From Patescibacteria group bacterium (GTDB lineage: Bacteria; Patescibacteriota; Microgenomatia; UBA10105; UBA927), in contig JAHJMO010000032.1 of NCBI GenBank assembly GCA_018821245.1, positions 1-38,870 of the forward strand: a stretch of 38,870 nucleotides of DNA, read 5' to 3'. Every line of letters starts with the position of its first letter. The stretch's first letter is position 1. The notes below the pieces were generated by a model. The model was not told where the DNA came from and searched no databases. It saw only the letters and a list, made by a program, of their open reading frames with translations. Shown here one piece after another: positions 1-6,318 of this stretch. The position numbers and the translations under genes are program-made.

Positions 1-68
1 TCAACGTCACAAGTCGATCCAATATAATATTTCCCTCCTATTGATTTAAGTATATACACGCAGTGCAT
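1..68 (-). CDS. GIY-YIG endonuclease, second tandem copy, truncated by window edge
   Basis: The start codon (complement of 66-68) and the first 22 codons are present; the rest lies beyond the left edge. It begins MHCVYILKS like the complete copy at 157-405, because positions 1-176 repeat 338-513 with one mismatch. The GIY-YIG signature residues (VYILK, then YYIGS) are visible. It is preceded on its own strand by the same tRNA-Glu-like fragment as the complete copy. Whether the rest of the gene is intact cannot be seen. Confidence 0.7.
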   Translation of the reverse strand, partial: MHCVYILKSIGGKYYIGSTCDV

Positions 69-171
69 ATTCGGCCTTGTCCCGACCCCGATACGATCGT
101 GGTCGAGGATCCTCGTCCCGTCTTTCGGGACGGGAAAAGGGCCGCGTCCTTGGCCGCTAGACGATGGCGCC
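69..171 (-). other. 5' tRNA-Glu-like fragment interrupted by palindromes (copy 1)
   Basis: Read on the minus strand from 171, the sequence has a tRNA-Glu-like acceptor strand (GGCGCCA), the D-arm GTCTAGCGGCCAAGGAC, and an anticodon stem 5' strand CGGCC followed by CTTTTC. A block of about 50 nt of GC-rich palindromes then replaces the anticodon loop, after which AAGGCCG completes the anticodon stem. No T-arm or 3' acceptor strand follows; a GIY-YIG start codon is there instead. The stop codon of the neighbouring GIY-YIG gene (157-159) is the TAG of this D-arm. The tRNA-Glu identity rests on recall of the conserved bacterial sequence. Confidence 0.65.
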
Positions 172-405
172 AAATATAAGCTTGTCAATTGCTATCCTCT
201 TTTTCCATGACTTTATCTCTTTTTCCCGCTTCAATGTTTCAATTTTTGTACCATATTGCTCCGTATAAACGAGTCTCCATGGTCTATATGCTTTGGTTGA
301 TCGCACACTACCGTTATTGTGTTTGCATATCCGCTTATCAACGTCACAAGTCGATCCAATATAATATTTCCCTCCTATTGATTTAAGTATATACACGCAG
401 TGCAT
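157..405 (-). CDS. GIY-YIG family endonuclease (UPF0213/YhbQ-like), 82 aa
   Basis: A single-domain GIY-YIG nuclease of the small class that is very common in CPR genomes. VYILK and YYIGS form the two strands of the GIY-YIG signature; a downstream Arg (DKRICKHN) and the Glu in LKREKEIKSW match conserved positions of the family. I take the ATG at 405 as the start because the family begins at this MxxVYILK; codons further upstream read through a tRNA-like fragment. The stop codon lies inside the next tRNA-like fragment. The family cleaves DNA, but the target here is unknown. The context suggests a mobile or homing-type module; a housekeeping repair role is the alternative. Confidence 0.85.
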   Translation of the reverse strand: MHCVYILKSIGGKYYIGSTCDVDKRICKHNNGSVRSTKAYRPWRLVYTEQYGTKIETLKREKEIKSWKKRIAIDKLIFGAIV

Positions 406-513
406 ATTCGGCCTTGTCCCGACCCCGATACGATCGGGGTCGAGGATCCTCGTCCCGTCTTTCGGGACGGGAAAAGGGCCGCGTCCTTGGCCGCTAGACG
501 ATGGCGCCAAATA
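338..513. repeat. Direct repeat, copy 2 (176 bp)
   Basis: Second copy of the 1-176 repeat. Homology ends at 513/176, just outside the GGCGCC at the 5' end of the tRNA-like fragment, which marks a module boundary there. Beyond 513 the DNA is AT-rich with short repeats based on acaaat. Confidence 0.95.
406..508 (-). other. 5' tRNA-Glu-like fragment interrupted by palindromes (copy 2)
   Basis: Same architecture as the fragment at 69-171. On the minus strand it has the acceptor 5' strand, the D-arm, and anticodon stem CGGCC/GGCCG separated by palindromes: a hairpin based on GTCCCG/CGGGAC, the perfect palindrome CGAGGATCCTCG, and a perfect 9-bp hairpin GACCCCGAT/ATCGGGGTC. It runs directly into the ATG of the GIY-YIG gene at 405 with no T-arm. 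Confidence 0.65.
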
Positions 514-666
514 AAAATCTACTAATCTACAAATATACAAATCTACAAATATGTAAGAAAAAGCTCTTATATTTTAGCAAATAGCAAGGGAAAAAGGAAT
601 TTATACCGCCTAAAAGTGGTCTCGTTTGAAAATTAATAATTAAAAATTGAAAATTGAAAATTTAAA
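514..666. repeat. AT-rich intergenic stretch with simple repeats
   Basis: There are imperfect repeats of ctacaaatat near 520-552 and of attgaaaa near 640-662. I see no reading frame or hairpin terminator here. It lies downstream of the thymidine kinase gene, which is transcribed toward it. Confidence 0.5.
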
Positions 667-1242
667 TTATGGTTTTTTATAGCACCTTCTGCAGCGTGCT
701 TGATAGTTTTTAATTTTTCCGACAAGCGAAGGATCTGCTTTATGCGGATCTACGGTTTTTCCTTTGGAAATGCGTTTATGGTACACTGCCTCTTCTCCAC
801 AGATACTGCAAATAGCCGATAATTTCGTCACTTTATCTGCCATGGCCATAAGAGTTGGGACTGGAGTAAACGGTTGACGGTTAAAGGTCATGGCCAATCC
901 GGCAACAATCACGTGTTTACCGCGATTTAGTAATATATCGATCACGTCAATTAGTTTCTCGCCAAACCATTGTGCTTCGTCTATAGCCACTATCTGCGTT
1001 TTGTTATCGACCATGTCCAGTATTTGACATGCGTTTCCGACCATTTCAGATTCAAACGACAGTCCTGCATGCGAAAACAGTTTTTTGTCAAAACCGTATC
1101 TTGTATCTATTTGATGCTTAAAGACGCGGATATTCTTTTTGCCTATGGCAGCACGTTTTACCTGACGGATAAGTTCTTCTGTTTTGCCGCAATACATCGG
1201 TCCTGCAATGACTTCCAGATACCCAATTCGTCTGTTATCCAT
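667..1242 (-). CDS. tdk: Thymidine kinase (type II, TK1-like)
   Basis: Phosphorylates thymidine to dTMP in the salvage pathway, which is important in organisms with reduced nucleotide synthesis. The P-loop GPMYCGKT is at residues 14-21, Walker B-like VAIDEAQWF follows, then the lasso-type substrate region GLAMTFNRQPF and a zinc site made of CSICG and CRRCY near the C-terminus. At 191 aa it matches the family. I choose the ATG at 1242: a TACAAT box lies exactly 6 nt upstream with a TTGAAT box 18 nt further, which fits a leaderless transcript. Longer in-frame starts (ATG 1257, TTG 1278) lack a ribosome-binding site. Confidence 0.93.
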   Translation of the reverse strand: MDNRRIGYLEVIAGPMYCGKTEELIRQVKRAAIGKKNIRVFKHQIDTRYGFDKKLFSHAGLSFESEMVGNACQILDMVDNKTQIVAIDEAQWFGEKLIDVIDILLNRGKHVIVAGLAMTFNRQPFTPVPTLMAMADKVTKLSAICSICGEEAVYHKRISKGKTVDPHKADPSLVGKIKNYQARCRRCYKKP

Positions 1243-1248
1243 GCTCTC

Positions 1249-1278
1249 ATTGTACATGAAACTGGTCTGATAATTCAA
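1249..1278 (-). promoter_or_regulatory. tdk promoter, leaderless type
   Basis: On the minus strand, TTGAAT (1278-1273) and TACAAT (1254-1249) are separated by 18 nt, and the ATG follows 6 nt after the -10 box, so the predicted transcript starts at the start codon. Confidence 0.55.
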
Positions 1279-1351
1279 ACGCTTATCTCTATGTTTTAAT
1301 GATGCTGTTTCGTATTATTTTTATATACTTGACGTAACCTATCCATGATAT

Positions 1352-1639
1352 ATGATGAGTATATTCGGGTTTCTTTCGGATATGTCTGTTTCTCTCAATG
1401 AATCAGTGTCGGTTGCTTTGGTAACGGATTGTTTCAAAAAAACCGTTCTCCCGTCTCTCTTGTATTGGCGCGGCAGGCGTCTCGTTATACGCAAAGTCGG
1501 TCTTCATCATACATATCGGTCCGGCGCAACGCTCATTCACGTCTTTTCGGTAACGGACGGAGCTAATTTTTACCGTTTAGAGTTTAATACGGAATCATTG
1601 GAATGGAAGCTGGTAGAAATAGATAGTAATGAAATATGA
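1352..1639 (+). CDS. Unknown small protein coupled to Y-family polymerase
   Basis: A 95-aa protein with no family I can name with confidence. The centre has a basic and aromatic patch (LLYWRGRRLVIRKVG), followed by strand-rich sequence ending in a W-containing segment (LEWKLVEI). The stop overlaps the next start (ATGA at 1636-1639), so it is translationally coupled to the Y-family polymerase and probably acts with it. Small accessory proteins of the DUF6504 kind occur next to ImuB-type polymerases elsewhere and have a similar W/R-rich look, but this resemblance is only suggestive. Two adjacent ATGs (1352, 1355) are possible starts; neither has a Shine-Dalgarno sequence. Confidence 0.75.
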   Translation: MMSIFGFLSDMSVSLNESVSVALVTDCFKKTVLPSLLYWRGRRLVIRKVGLHHTYRSGATLIHVFSVTDGANFYRLEFNTESLEWKLVEIDSNEI

Positions 1640-2961
1640 GCGACAATATGTTTCAGAATGAAGGGTTTAACCCTGCGCCAGCCACAACTATGCATATAGA
1701 TTTGAATTCCTGCTTTGCCAGTATCGAACAGCAGGCAAATCCCTTACTTCGGGGTAAACCGTTGGTTGTGGCGGCATACACGACCCCACGGGGGTGTATT
1801 TTGGCAGTTTCCCGTGAAGCTAAAAAACTAGGGATAAAAACCGGCATGCGGGTAGCGCAAGGCCGGGCATTGAGCCCCGGGCTCGTGGTTCTGCCGCCTG
1901 ATCCGGAGAAATACCGCTTCGTCAACCGCAAGCTCACTGCACTTCTTGCTTCCTACACGCCTTCGCTCACCGTTGCCTCTATTGACGAAATGGTGATGGA
2001 CTTGGTTAACACACCGATTCTGGACCAAACAATTCGGGCAAATAACAATAGAGCAATACAGCAATATAACCATATCCCACGAGACTTGGTAGAGGTTGCC
2101 ATGGTGGATATTGCTTTGGAGATAAAAAAACGCATTAAGCAGAATATAGGTGAGTGGCTGACTGTCTCTATCGGTATTGCCCCAAACCGTTATCTGGCCA
2201 AACTTGGCAGCGGGCTTCACAAGCCGGACGGCCTCGATATTGTCGCCAAACAAACGATAGATCAGGTACTTTCCGGTCTTCGTCTGGAGGATCTGGTGGG
2301 AATTAAGGAGGGGTATGGAGGCAGGCTCCGTCGTTTTGGCATTTCCACACCCATGGCTATGTATCGGGCCTCGGTCAAAACACTGGTTACCGCTTTCTCC
2401 TCCATCATAGGCCGCGATTGGTGGTTGTGGCTCCACGGGTGGAATTCTTCCGGCTATTTTGACCAAGATACTAGAGGATCGATCAAAAGCATCGGCCATT
2501 CATACGCGCTTCCTGAGCCTTTAGTACCCGGAGATGAACGCTTGCACCGGATCCTTGCTCAACTTGTCCATAAAATAGGCAGGAGACTTCGCTTCCACAA
2601 GCTTCATGCTTACGGGGTTGCCGTCCAGTGCCTGTTGAGTCCGGGCGATTTTTGGCAGAGGCGTTCTGTCGGAAAGGTAGTGCTTTGGACAAACAACGAG
2701 CTTTACCAAAGGGCCCGAAGCATTCTTTTGCAGGCTCCCGACCGGCCAGTCCGGATTCTTGCCGTCACATCGTTTGGGCTACGTCCTGATGACAGGCGGC
2801 AATTGGATCTTTTTGACGGTGGAGAAAAACGCCATCTTACGGAAGCTCTTGACCGGATCGAGGATCGCTGGGGAGATTTCACCATTACCTCCGGCCGTAT
2901 GCTTGGTTTGGAACAGAAGGTGCTTGACCGCATTGCCTTCGGCAAGATTTTAGCGGACTAA
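1636..2961 (+). CDS. Y-family DNA polymerase (DinB/UmuC/ImuB-like)
   Basis: A translesion polymerase of 441 aa. The catalytic aspartate sits in MHIDLNSCFASIE (D22); the second metal motif is SIDEM with D117 and E118. The palm-type segment IGIAPNRYLAKLGSGLHKPDG and the HhH-like region (LSGLRLEDLVGIKEGYG) follow, then a little-finger region. The DinB steric-gate neighbourhood reads SCFASIE, as in Pol IV relatives. No beta-clamp motif is obvious at the C-terminus, but QLDLFDGG (about 395-402) resembles the QLxLF clamp-binding consensus. The motif order is normal, so it is probably active. Whether it is DinB or an UmuC/ImuB-type paralogue cannot be settled by eye. Confidence 0.9.
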   Translation: MSDNMFQNEGFNPAPATTMHIDLNSCFASIEQQANPLLRGKPLVVAAYTTPRGCILAVSREAKKLGIKTGMRVAQGRALSPGLVVLPPDPEKYRFVNRKLTALLASYTPSLTVASIDEMVMDLVNTPILDQTIRANNNRAIQQYNHIPRDLVEVAMVDIALEIKKRIKQNIGEWLTVSIGIAPNRYLAKLGSGLHKPDGLDIVAKQTIDQVLSGLRLEDLVGIKEGYGGRLRRFGISTPMAMYRASVKTLVTAFSSIIGRDWWLWLHGWNSSGYFDQDTRGSIKSIGHSYALPEPLVPGDERLHRILAQLVHKIGRRLRFHKLHAYGVAVQCLLSPGDFWQRRSVGKVVLWTNNELYQRARSILLQAPDRPVRILAVTSFGLRPDDRRQLDLFDGGEKRHLTEALDRIEDRWGDFTITSGRMLGLEQKVLDRIAFGKILAD

Positions 2962-2977
2962 AAGCACATCGTGCTTT
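2961..2977 (+). terminator. Hairpin after the polymerase gene, weak terminator
   Basis: A 7-bp perfect stem AAAGCAC/GTGCTTT with loop ATC starts at the stop codon. The tail has only three T before ACAC, so termination would be weak. Confidence 0.35.
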
Positions 2978-3007
2978 ACACGCTTCAAGTAACACAAATT
3001 TGGAGTA

Positions 3008-3034
3008 TTGACAGATGCAGGCCGGGCTGATAAT
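3008..3034 (+). promoter_or_regulatory. Promoter of the metK riboswitch transcript
   Basis: A consensus TTGACA at 3008-3013 is followed 15 nt later by GATAAT (3029-3034), just upstream of the SAM-I aptamer. Confidence 0.5.
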
Positions 3035-3054
3035 TTAAATCTAACAATTGAATA

Positions 3055-3169
3055 GTATCAAGAGCGGTGGGGAGTGATTTCGCACGATGATCCACCCGGC
3101 AACCCTTTTCGACAGAGGCGGACTTGAGGGTGCCAAAACGAGACCCCGATAACTATCGGGGATTGATAT
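3055..3169 (+). promoter_or_regulatory. SAM-I (S-box) riboswitch aptamer upstream of metK
   Basis: The S-box landmarks occur in order: TATCAAGAGcGGTGG at 3056-3070, CGATGA at 3085-3090, CACCCGGCAACC in the pseudoknot/P3 region (3093-3104), GGGTGCCAAA in the P3/J3-4 region (3128-3137), and a P4 hairpin CCCCGAT/ATCGGGG (3144-3161). The outer P1 helix pairs 3055-3061 (GTATCAA) with 3163-3169 (TTGATAT). It stands directly upstream of S-adenosylmethionine synthetase, the classical S-box target, and is followed by an intrinsic terminator. SAM binding is therefore expected to switch metK off. Confidence 0.92.
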
Positions 3170-3192
3170 GCCCAACAGGGAAAAGGCACAGG

Positions 3193-3215
3193 CTCTCCGG
3201 TTGGAGAGTTTTTTT
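3193..3215 (+). terminator. Intrinsic terminator, expression platform of the SAM riboswitch
   Basis: Stem CTCTCC (3193-3198) and GGAGAG (3203-3208) with loop GGTT is followed by seven T (3209-3215). It lies between the aptamer and the metK ribosome-binding site, as in transcription-terminating S-box leaders. Confidence 0.88.
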
Positions 3216-3243
3216 CGTTATTTTGGGCAGGAAAGGAAACATC

Positions 3244-4353
3244 ATGAAAACGACGTTTACATCAGAATCGGTAGCCGCGGGTCACCCGGATAAAATTTGC
3301 GATCAGATATCGGATACCGTAGTTGATGAAGCCCTACGAATCGATCCGCGATCACGGGTAGCTGTGGAGACGCTGGTTACCACAGATAGGATCGTCATGG
3401 CAGGGGAGGTGACTTGTCCCAAGAAAATCAATTATCGGTTGCTTGCAAGAAGTGTTGTCAAGTCGCTTGGCTATACCAAGAGTGTCTACTGTTTTACCTA
3501 CCGCTCACCTATTTCCGTGTATATCCACGAACAGTCTCCGGATATAGCAGCAGGGGTCGATAACGGAGGAGCAGGAGATCAGGGCATGATGTTCGGATAC
3601 GCAACGCAAGAAACTCCCGAATACATGCCTCTCCCCATTGTGCTTGCACACCGACTGGTTGAGCACATGGACCGGATGCGCGAAACCGGCAAAATGCCGT
3701 ACCTTCGGCCGGACGGCAAAAGCGAGGTCAACGTTGTATATACAAACGGAAAACCTGTGTTGGTAGAGACTATTGTTTTGGCTGTACCGCACGACCCGGA
3801 TATCAAAAATAATGAGGTGAAGGCAGACTTGATCCGCCATGTGGTCCGTCCGGTTCTTGAGTTGTATCGATTGGCACTGCCAAATAAAACAAACATTATA
3901 TTCAACGGTACAGGAAAATGGGAAATCGGCGGACCAGCGTCCGATACCGGTGTGACGGGCAGAAAAATTATTGTGGATACATATGGGGCGTTTGCGCGGC
4001 ACGGAGGCGGATGCTTTTCCGGCAAGGACCCGACAAAAGTAGACAGAAGCGGCGCGTATGCATGCCGGTATATTGCCAAAAACATTATCGCGGCGGGACT
4101 AGCGGACCGATGCGAGGTGCGGGTCGCCTACGTTATCGGCAAACGCGAACCTATCGCAAAAGATATAGATTGCTTCGGTACCGAGAAGAAACCAATACGT
4201 GCCATCACTTCGTATGCGTGGAATCTATTGGACCTAAGTGTCCCCGGTATTCTTGAGGGTCTTAATCTTCGCAGGCCGATTTACAGGGAAACTGCCAGAT
4301 ACGGACACTTTGGCCGTGATAGCTTCCCCTGGGAACGTATCGCATCCGTATAG
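3244..4353 (+). CDS. metK: S-adenosylmethionine synthetase
   Basis: Makes SAM from methionine and ATP. The bacterial type is recognised by SESVAAGHPDKICDQISD at the N-terminus, GAGDQG with its neighbours, GPASDTGVTGRKIIVDTYG, GGGCFSGKDPTKVDRSG (usually GGGAFSGKD) and AYVIGKREP near the end. The length of 369 aa is slightly below the usual 380-400. The start at 3244 is chosen because the riboswitch terminator (3193-3215) must lie in the leader and AGGAAAGG precedes the ATG; an upstream in-frame TTG at 3124 lies inside the aptamer and is not credible. A SAM-I riboswitch gives product feedback. Confidence 0.97.
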   Translation: MKTTFTSESVAAGHPDKICDQISDTVVDEALRIDPRSRVAVETLVTTDRIVMAGEVTCPKKINYRLLARSVVKSLGYTKSVYCFTYRSPISVYIHEQSPDIAAGVDNGGAGDQGMMFGYATQETPEYMPLPIVLAHRLVEHMDRMRETGKMPYLRPDGKSEVNVVYTNGKPVLVETIVLAVPHDPDIKNNEVKADLIRHVVRPVLELYRLALPNKTNIIFNGTGKWEIGGPASDTGVTGRKIIVDTYGAFARHGGGCFSGKDPTKVDRSGAYACRYIAKNIIAAGLADRCEVRVAYVIGKREPIAKDIDCFGTEKKPIRAITSYAWNLLDLSVPGILEGLNLRRPIYRETARYGHFGRDSFPWERIASV

Positions 4354-4395
4354 TTTGTTCCGCGTGTCACTTTGGGGTATACTCGGAGAAGGTGC

Positions 4396-5256
4396 ATGCT
4401 ACCAGCGACGCGGATTATCCCCACTATTATTGATCGAAGCATCAAAAACGCTTTGAAGGAAGATATCGGGAGCGGAGACATAACTACCACCGCTACTATT
4501 TCTGCGTCACGTGTTCTTGAAGGATTTTTCCTCGCGAAAGAAGCCGGCATCATCGCCGGTCTCGAAGTGGCGAGACGAGTCTTTTTCCTGTCCGACCCCA
4601 ACATTGTGTATAGAGCAAACATAAGCGATGGCACCCCGGTAAAAAAGGGAACAATTCTTGCGTCCGTTCAGGGTTCAGCAAAATCAATACTTTCTTCAGA
4701 ACGCGTGGCATTGAATTACCTGCAACGAATGTCAGGCATCGCCACACAGACGAGGAGGTTTGTATTGGCTGTAAAGGGCACCGGTGCAATTATACTTGAT
4801 ACGCGTAAAACAGCCCCAGGACTTCGGGTCTTCGATAAATGGGCAGTGAAGCTCGGCGGAGGACACAATCACCGATTTGGACTCTTTGATATGGTTTTGG
4901 TCAAAGACAACCACATTGCAGCTGCCGGCGGTATCACGAATGCGGTGCGCGCACTGCGTCGAAAGAGCCGGAAACCAATAGAAATTGAGGTCACTACCAT
5001 GGAACAACTTCGGGAAGCTGTTTCTCTTCGACCGGATCGAATTATGCTCGACAATATGAGTGTCGCGCAGATGAAAGAGGCGGTGAGGCTCGTAGGGAGC
5101 AAAGTGCCGCTTGAGGCTTCAGGTAATGTAAATCTGAAAAATGTCAGTAATATAGCCAAAACCGGCGTTACCTATATCTCCATCGGCAGTTTAACCCATT
5201 CCGTCAAAGCTTTAGATATTAGTTTAGAAATGAAACCCTATGTCCATGGCACATAA
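4396..5256 (+). CDS. nadC: Nicotinate-nucleotide pyrophosphorylase (carboxylating)
   Basis: Converts quinolinate and PRPP to nicotinate mononucleotide in de novo NAD synthesis. Family motifs are VALNYLQRMSGIAT, ILDTRKTAPGLR, KLGGGHNHRFGLFDMVLVKD with NHI, and IMLDNM near the C-terminus. The 286-aa length is normal. The ATG at 4396 has GGAGAAGG just upstream (4385-4392), so I prefer it to the in-frame TTG at 4372. The 3' end overlaps nadA by 17 bp, which indicates one operon for the last two de novo NAD enzymes. Confidence 0.96.
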   Translation: MLPATRIIPTIIDRSIKNALKEDIGSGDITTTATISASRVLEGFFLAKEAGIIAGLEVARRVFFLSDPNIVYRANISDGTPVKKGTILASVQGSAKSILSSERVALNYLQRMSGIATQTRRFVLAVKGTGAIILDTRKTAPGLRVFDKWAVKLGGGHNHRFGLFDMVLVKDNHIAAAGGITNAVRALRRKSRKPIEIEVTTMEQLREAVSLRPDRIMLDNMSVAQMKEAVRLVGSKVPLEASGNVNLKNVSNIAKTGVTYISIGSLTHSVKALDISLEMKPYVHGT

Positions 5257-6289
5257 GAAGACCACATACCAATATCTGCATGATAAATTTGGTGATCATG
5301 CGCCAGATTTTGAATTGACCCTCAAGGCTGAGCTCGTCGATGAGATCCAGACGCTCAAAAAAACACGTAATGCCGTGGTGCTCGGTCACAACTACATGGA
5401 ACAAGTCTTATATGACACTATTCCTGACTTTCGCGGTGATTCGCTAGCATTATCTCGCCAAGCTGCGCAAACGGACAAAGATGTCATAGTGTTTTGCGGT
5501 GTTAAATTTATGGCTGAGACTGCAAAAATTTTAAATCCAAATAAAACCGTTCTTATCCCCTCACTCAAAGCAGGCTGTTCTTTAGCAGAAAGCATCACCG
5601 CCGGTGATGTTCGAGAACTTCGCAAACGGTTTCCGGGCGTCCCAATCGTAAGTTACGTGAATACCTACGCCGACGTAAAAGCAGAAAGCGACGTATGCTG
5701 TACCTCAAGTAATGCCGCCCAGGTCGTGCGCCTGACTCTTAAAAAATGGAAGAGCGACAAAGTAATTTTTTTGCCGGACGAGTTTTTGGCAAGAAACGTG
5801 GCGCAGGAACTGGGCGTATCCATTATCATCCCAAAAAAAATAGCTTCAGCGGGCACACGGACTGCTCGTGGCCAGCTTGTCGGTTGGACTGGACGCTGTG
5901 TGGTGCATGAACAATTTACTACCGAGGATATTAAGCGGGTCCGCACGGAATATTCCGACGTTCTGGTTTTTGCTCACCCCGAATGTAGTCCAGATGTAAT
6001 CCGAGCTTCTGATTTTTCTGGAAGTACAACGGCTATGATTAACGAAGTGAATAAGCACCAGGGCAAACCGATTTTACTCCTGACTGAATGTTCAATGGGC
6101 GATAATATTATTGCGAGTAATCCTCAAACAAATATCCTGCGTCTCTGTATGGTGCGCTGCCCCTATATGAACCAAATCACGCTTAAAGACACGCGCGACG
6201 CACTCAAGTATATGCAATACCAGGTGCATGTGCCAGAGAATGTTCGTGTGAAAGCGGAAATAGCCGTACAACGGATGATAGCAATTTGA
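5240..6289 (+). CDS. nadA: Quinolinate synthase
   Basis: Condenses iminoaspartate with dihydroxyacetone phosphate to quinolinate using an oxygen-sensitive 4Fe-4S cluster. The diagnostic sequences are AVVLGHNYMEQ, GDSLALSRQAA, VFCGVKFMAETAKIL, LKAGCSLAES, SYVNTYADVKAESDVCCTSS, VVHEQF, FAHPECSPDV and a C-terminal RCPYMN. The three candidate cluster cysteines are those of KAGCS, PECSP and the RLCMVRCPYM segment. It has 349 aa, as in the longer bacterial NadA. It starts inside nadC (ATG TCC ATG; the second ATG at 5246 is an alternative). No NadB or aspartate dehydrogenase is in this window, so the source of iminoaspartate is not shown. Confidence 0.96.
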   Translation: MSMAHKKTTYQYLHDKFGDHAPDFELTLKAELVDEIQTLKKTRNAVVLGHNYMEQVLYDTIPDFRGDSLALSRQAAQTDKDVIVFCGVKFMAETAKILNPNKTVLIPSLKAGCSLAESITAGDVRELRKRFPGVPIVSYVNTYADVKAESDVCCTSSNAAQVVRLTLKKWKSDKVIFLPDEFLARNVAQELGVSIIIPKKIASAGTRTARGQLVGWTGRCVVHEQFTTEDIKRVRTEYSDVLVFAHPECSPDVIRASDFSGSTTAMINEVNKHQGKPILLLTECSMGDNIIASNPQTNILRLCMVRCPYMNQITLKDTRDALKYMQYQVHVPENVRVKAEIAVQRMIAI

Positions 6290-6318
6290 ATGAAATATAT
6301 GGAGGAAAGGATTGAAAG

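Larger units (their letters stand above)
1..176. repeat. Direct repeat, copy 1 (176 bp)
   Basis: Identical to 338-513 except for one base (T at 100, G at 437). It contains the first codons of a GIY-YIG gene and a tRNA-Glu-like fragment with palindromes. The spacing of 337 bp equals one complete GIY-YIG gene plus its upstream fragment, so this is a tandem module. The one difference breaks one base pair of the 9-bp palindrome arm at the matching place in copy 2. Confidence 0.95.

Noticed and set aside
406-540. N-terminal extension of the GIY-YIG protein to 127 aa
   Set aside because: The extra residues translate the tRNA-Glu-like fragment and palindromes; the family starts at the ATG at 405.
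1828-2499. 223-codon minus-strand frame opposite the Y-family polymerase
   Set aside because: It is antisense to a gene with intact catalytic motifs and shows no recognisable protein pattern.
3144-3161. P4 helix of the SAM riboswitch as an inserted palindromic element related to the left-edge palindromes
   Set aside because: Similarity is limited to the short CCCCGAT/ATCGGGG arms, and a P4 helix is expected at this place in the aptamer.
3124-3243. In-frame upstream extension of metK from a TTG
   Set aside because: It would place the start inside the SAM-I aptamer and before the terminator; homology begins at the ATG at 3244, which has a Shine-Dalgarno sequence.
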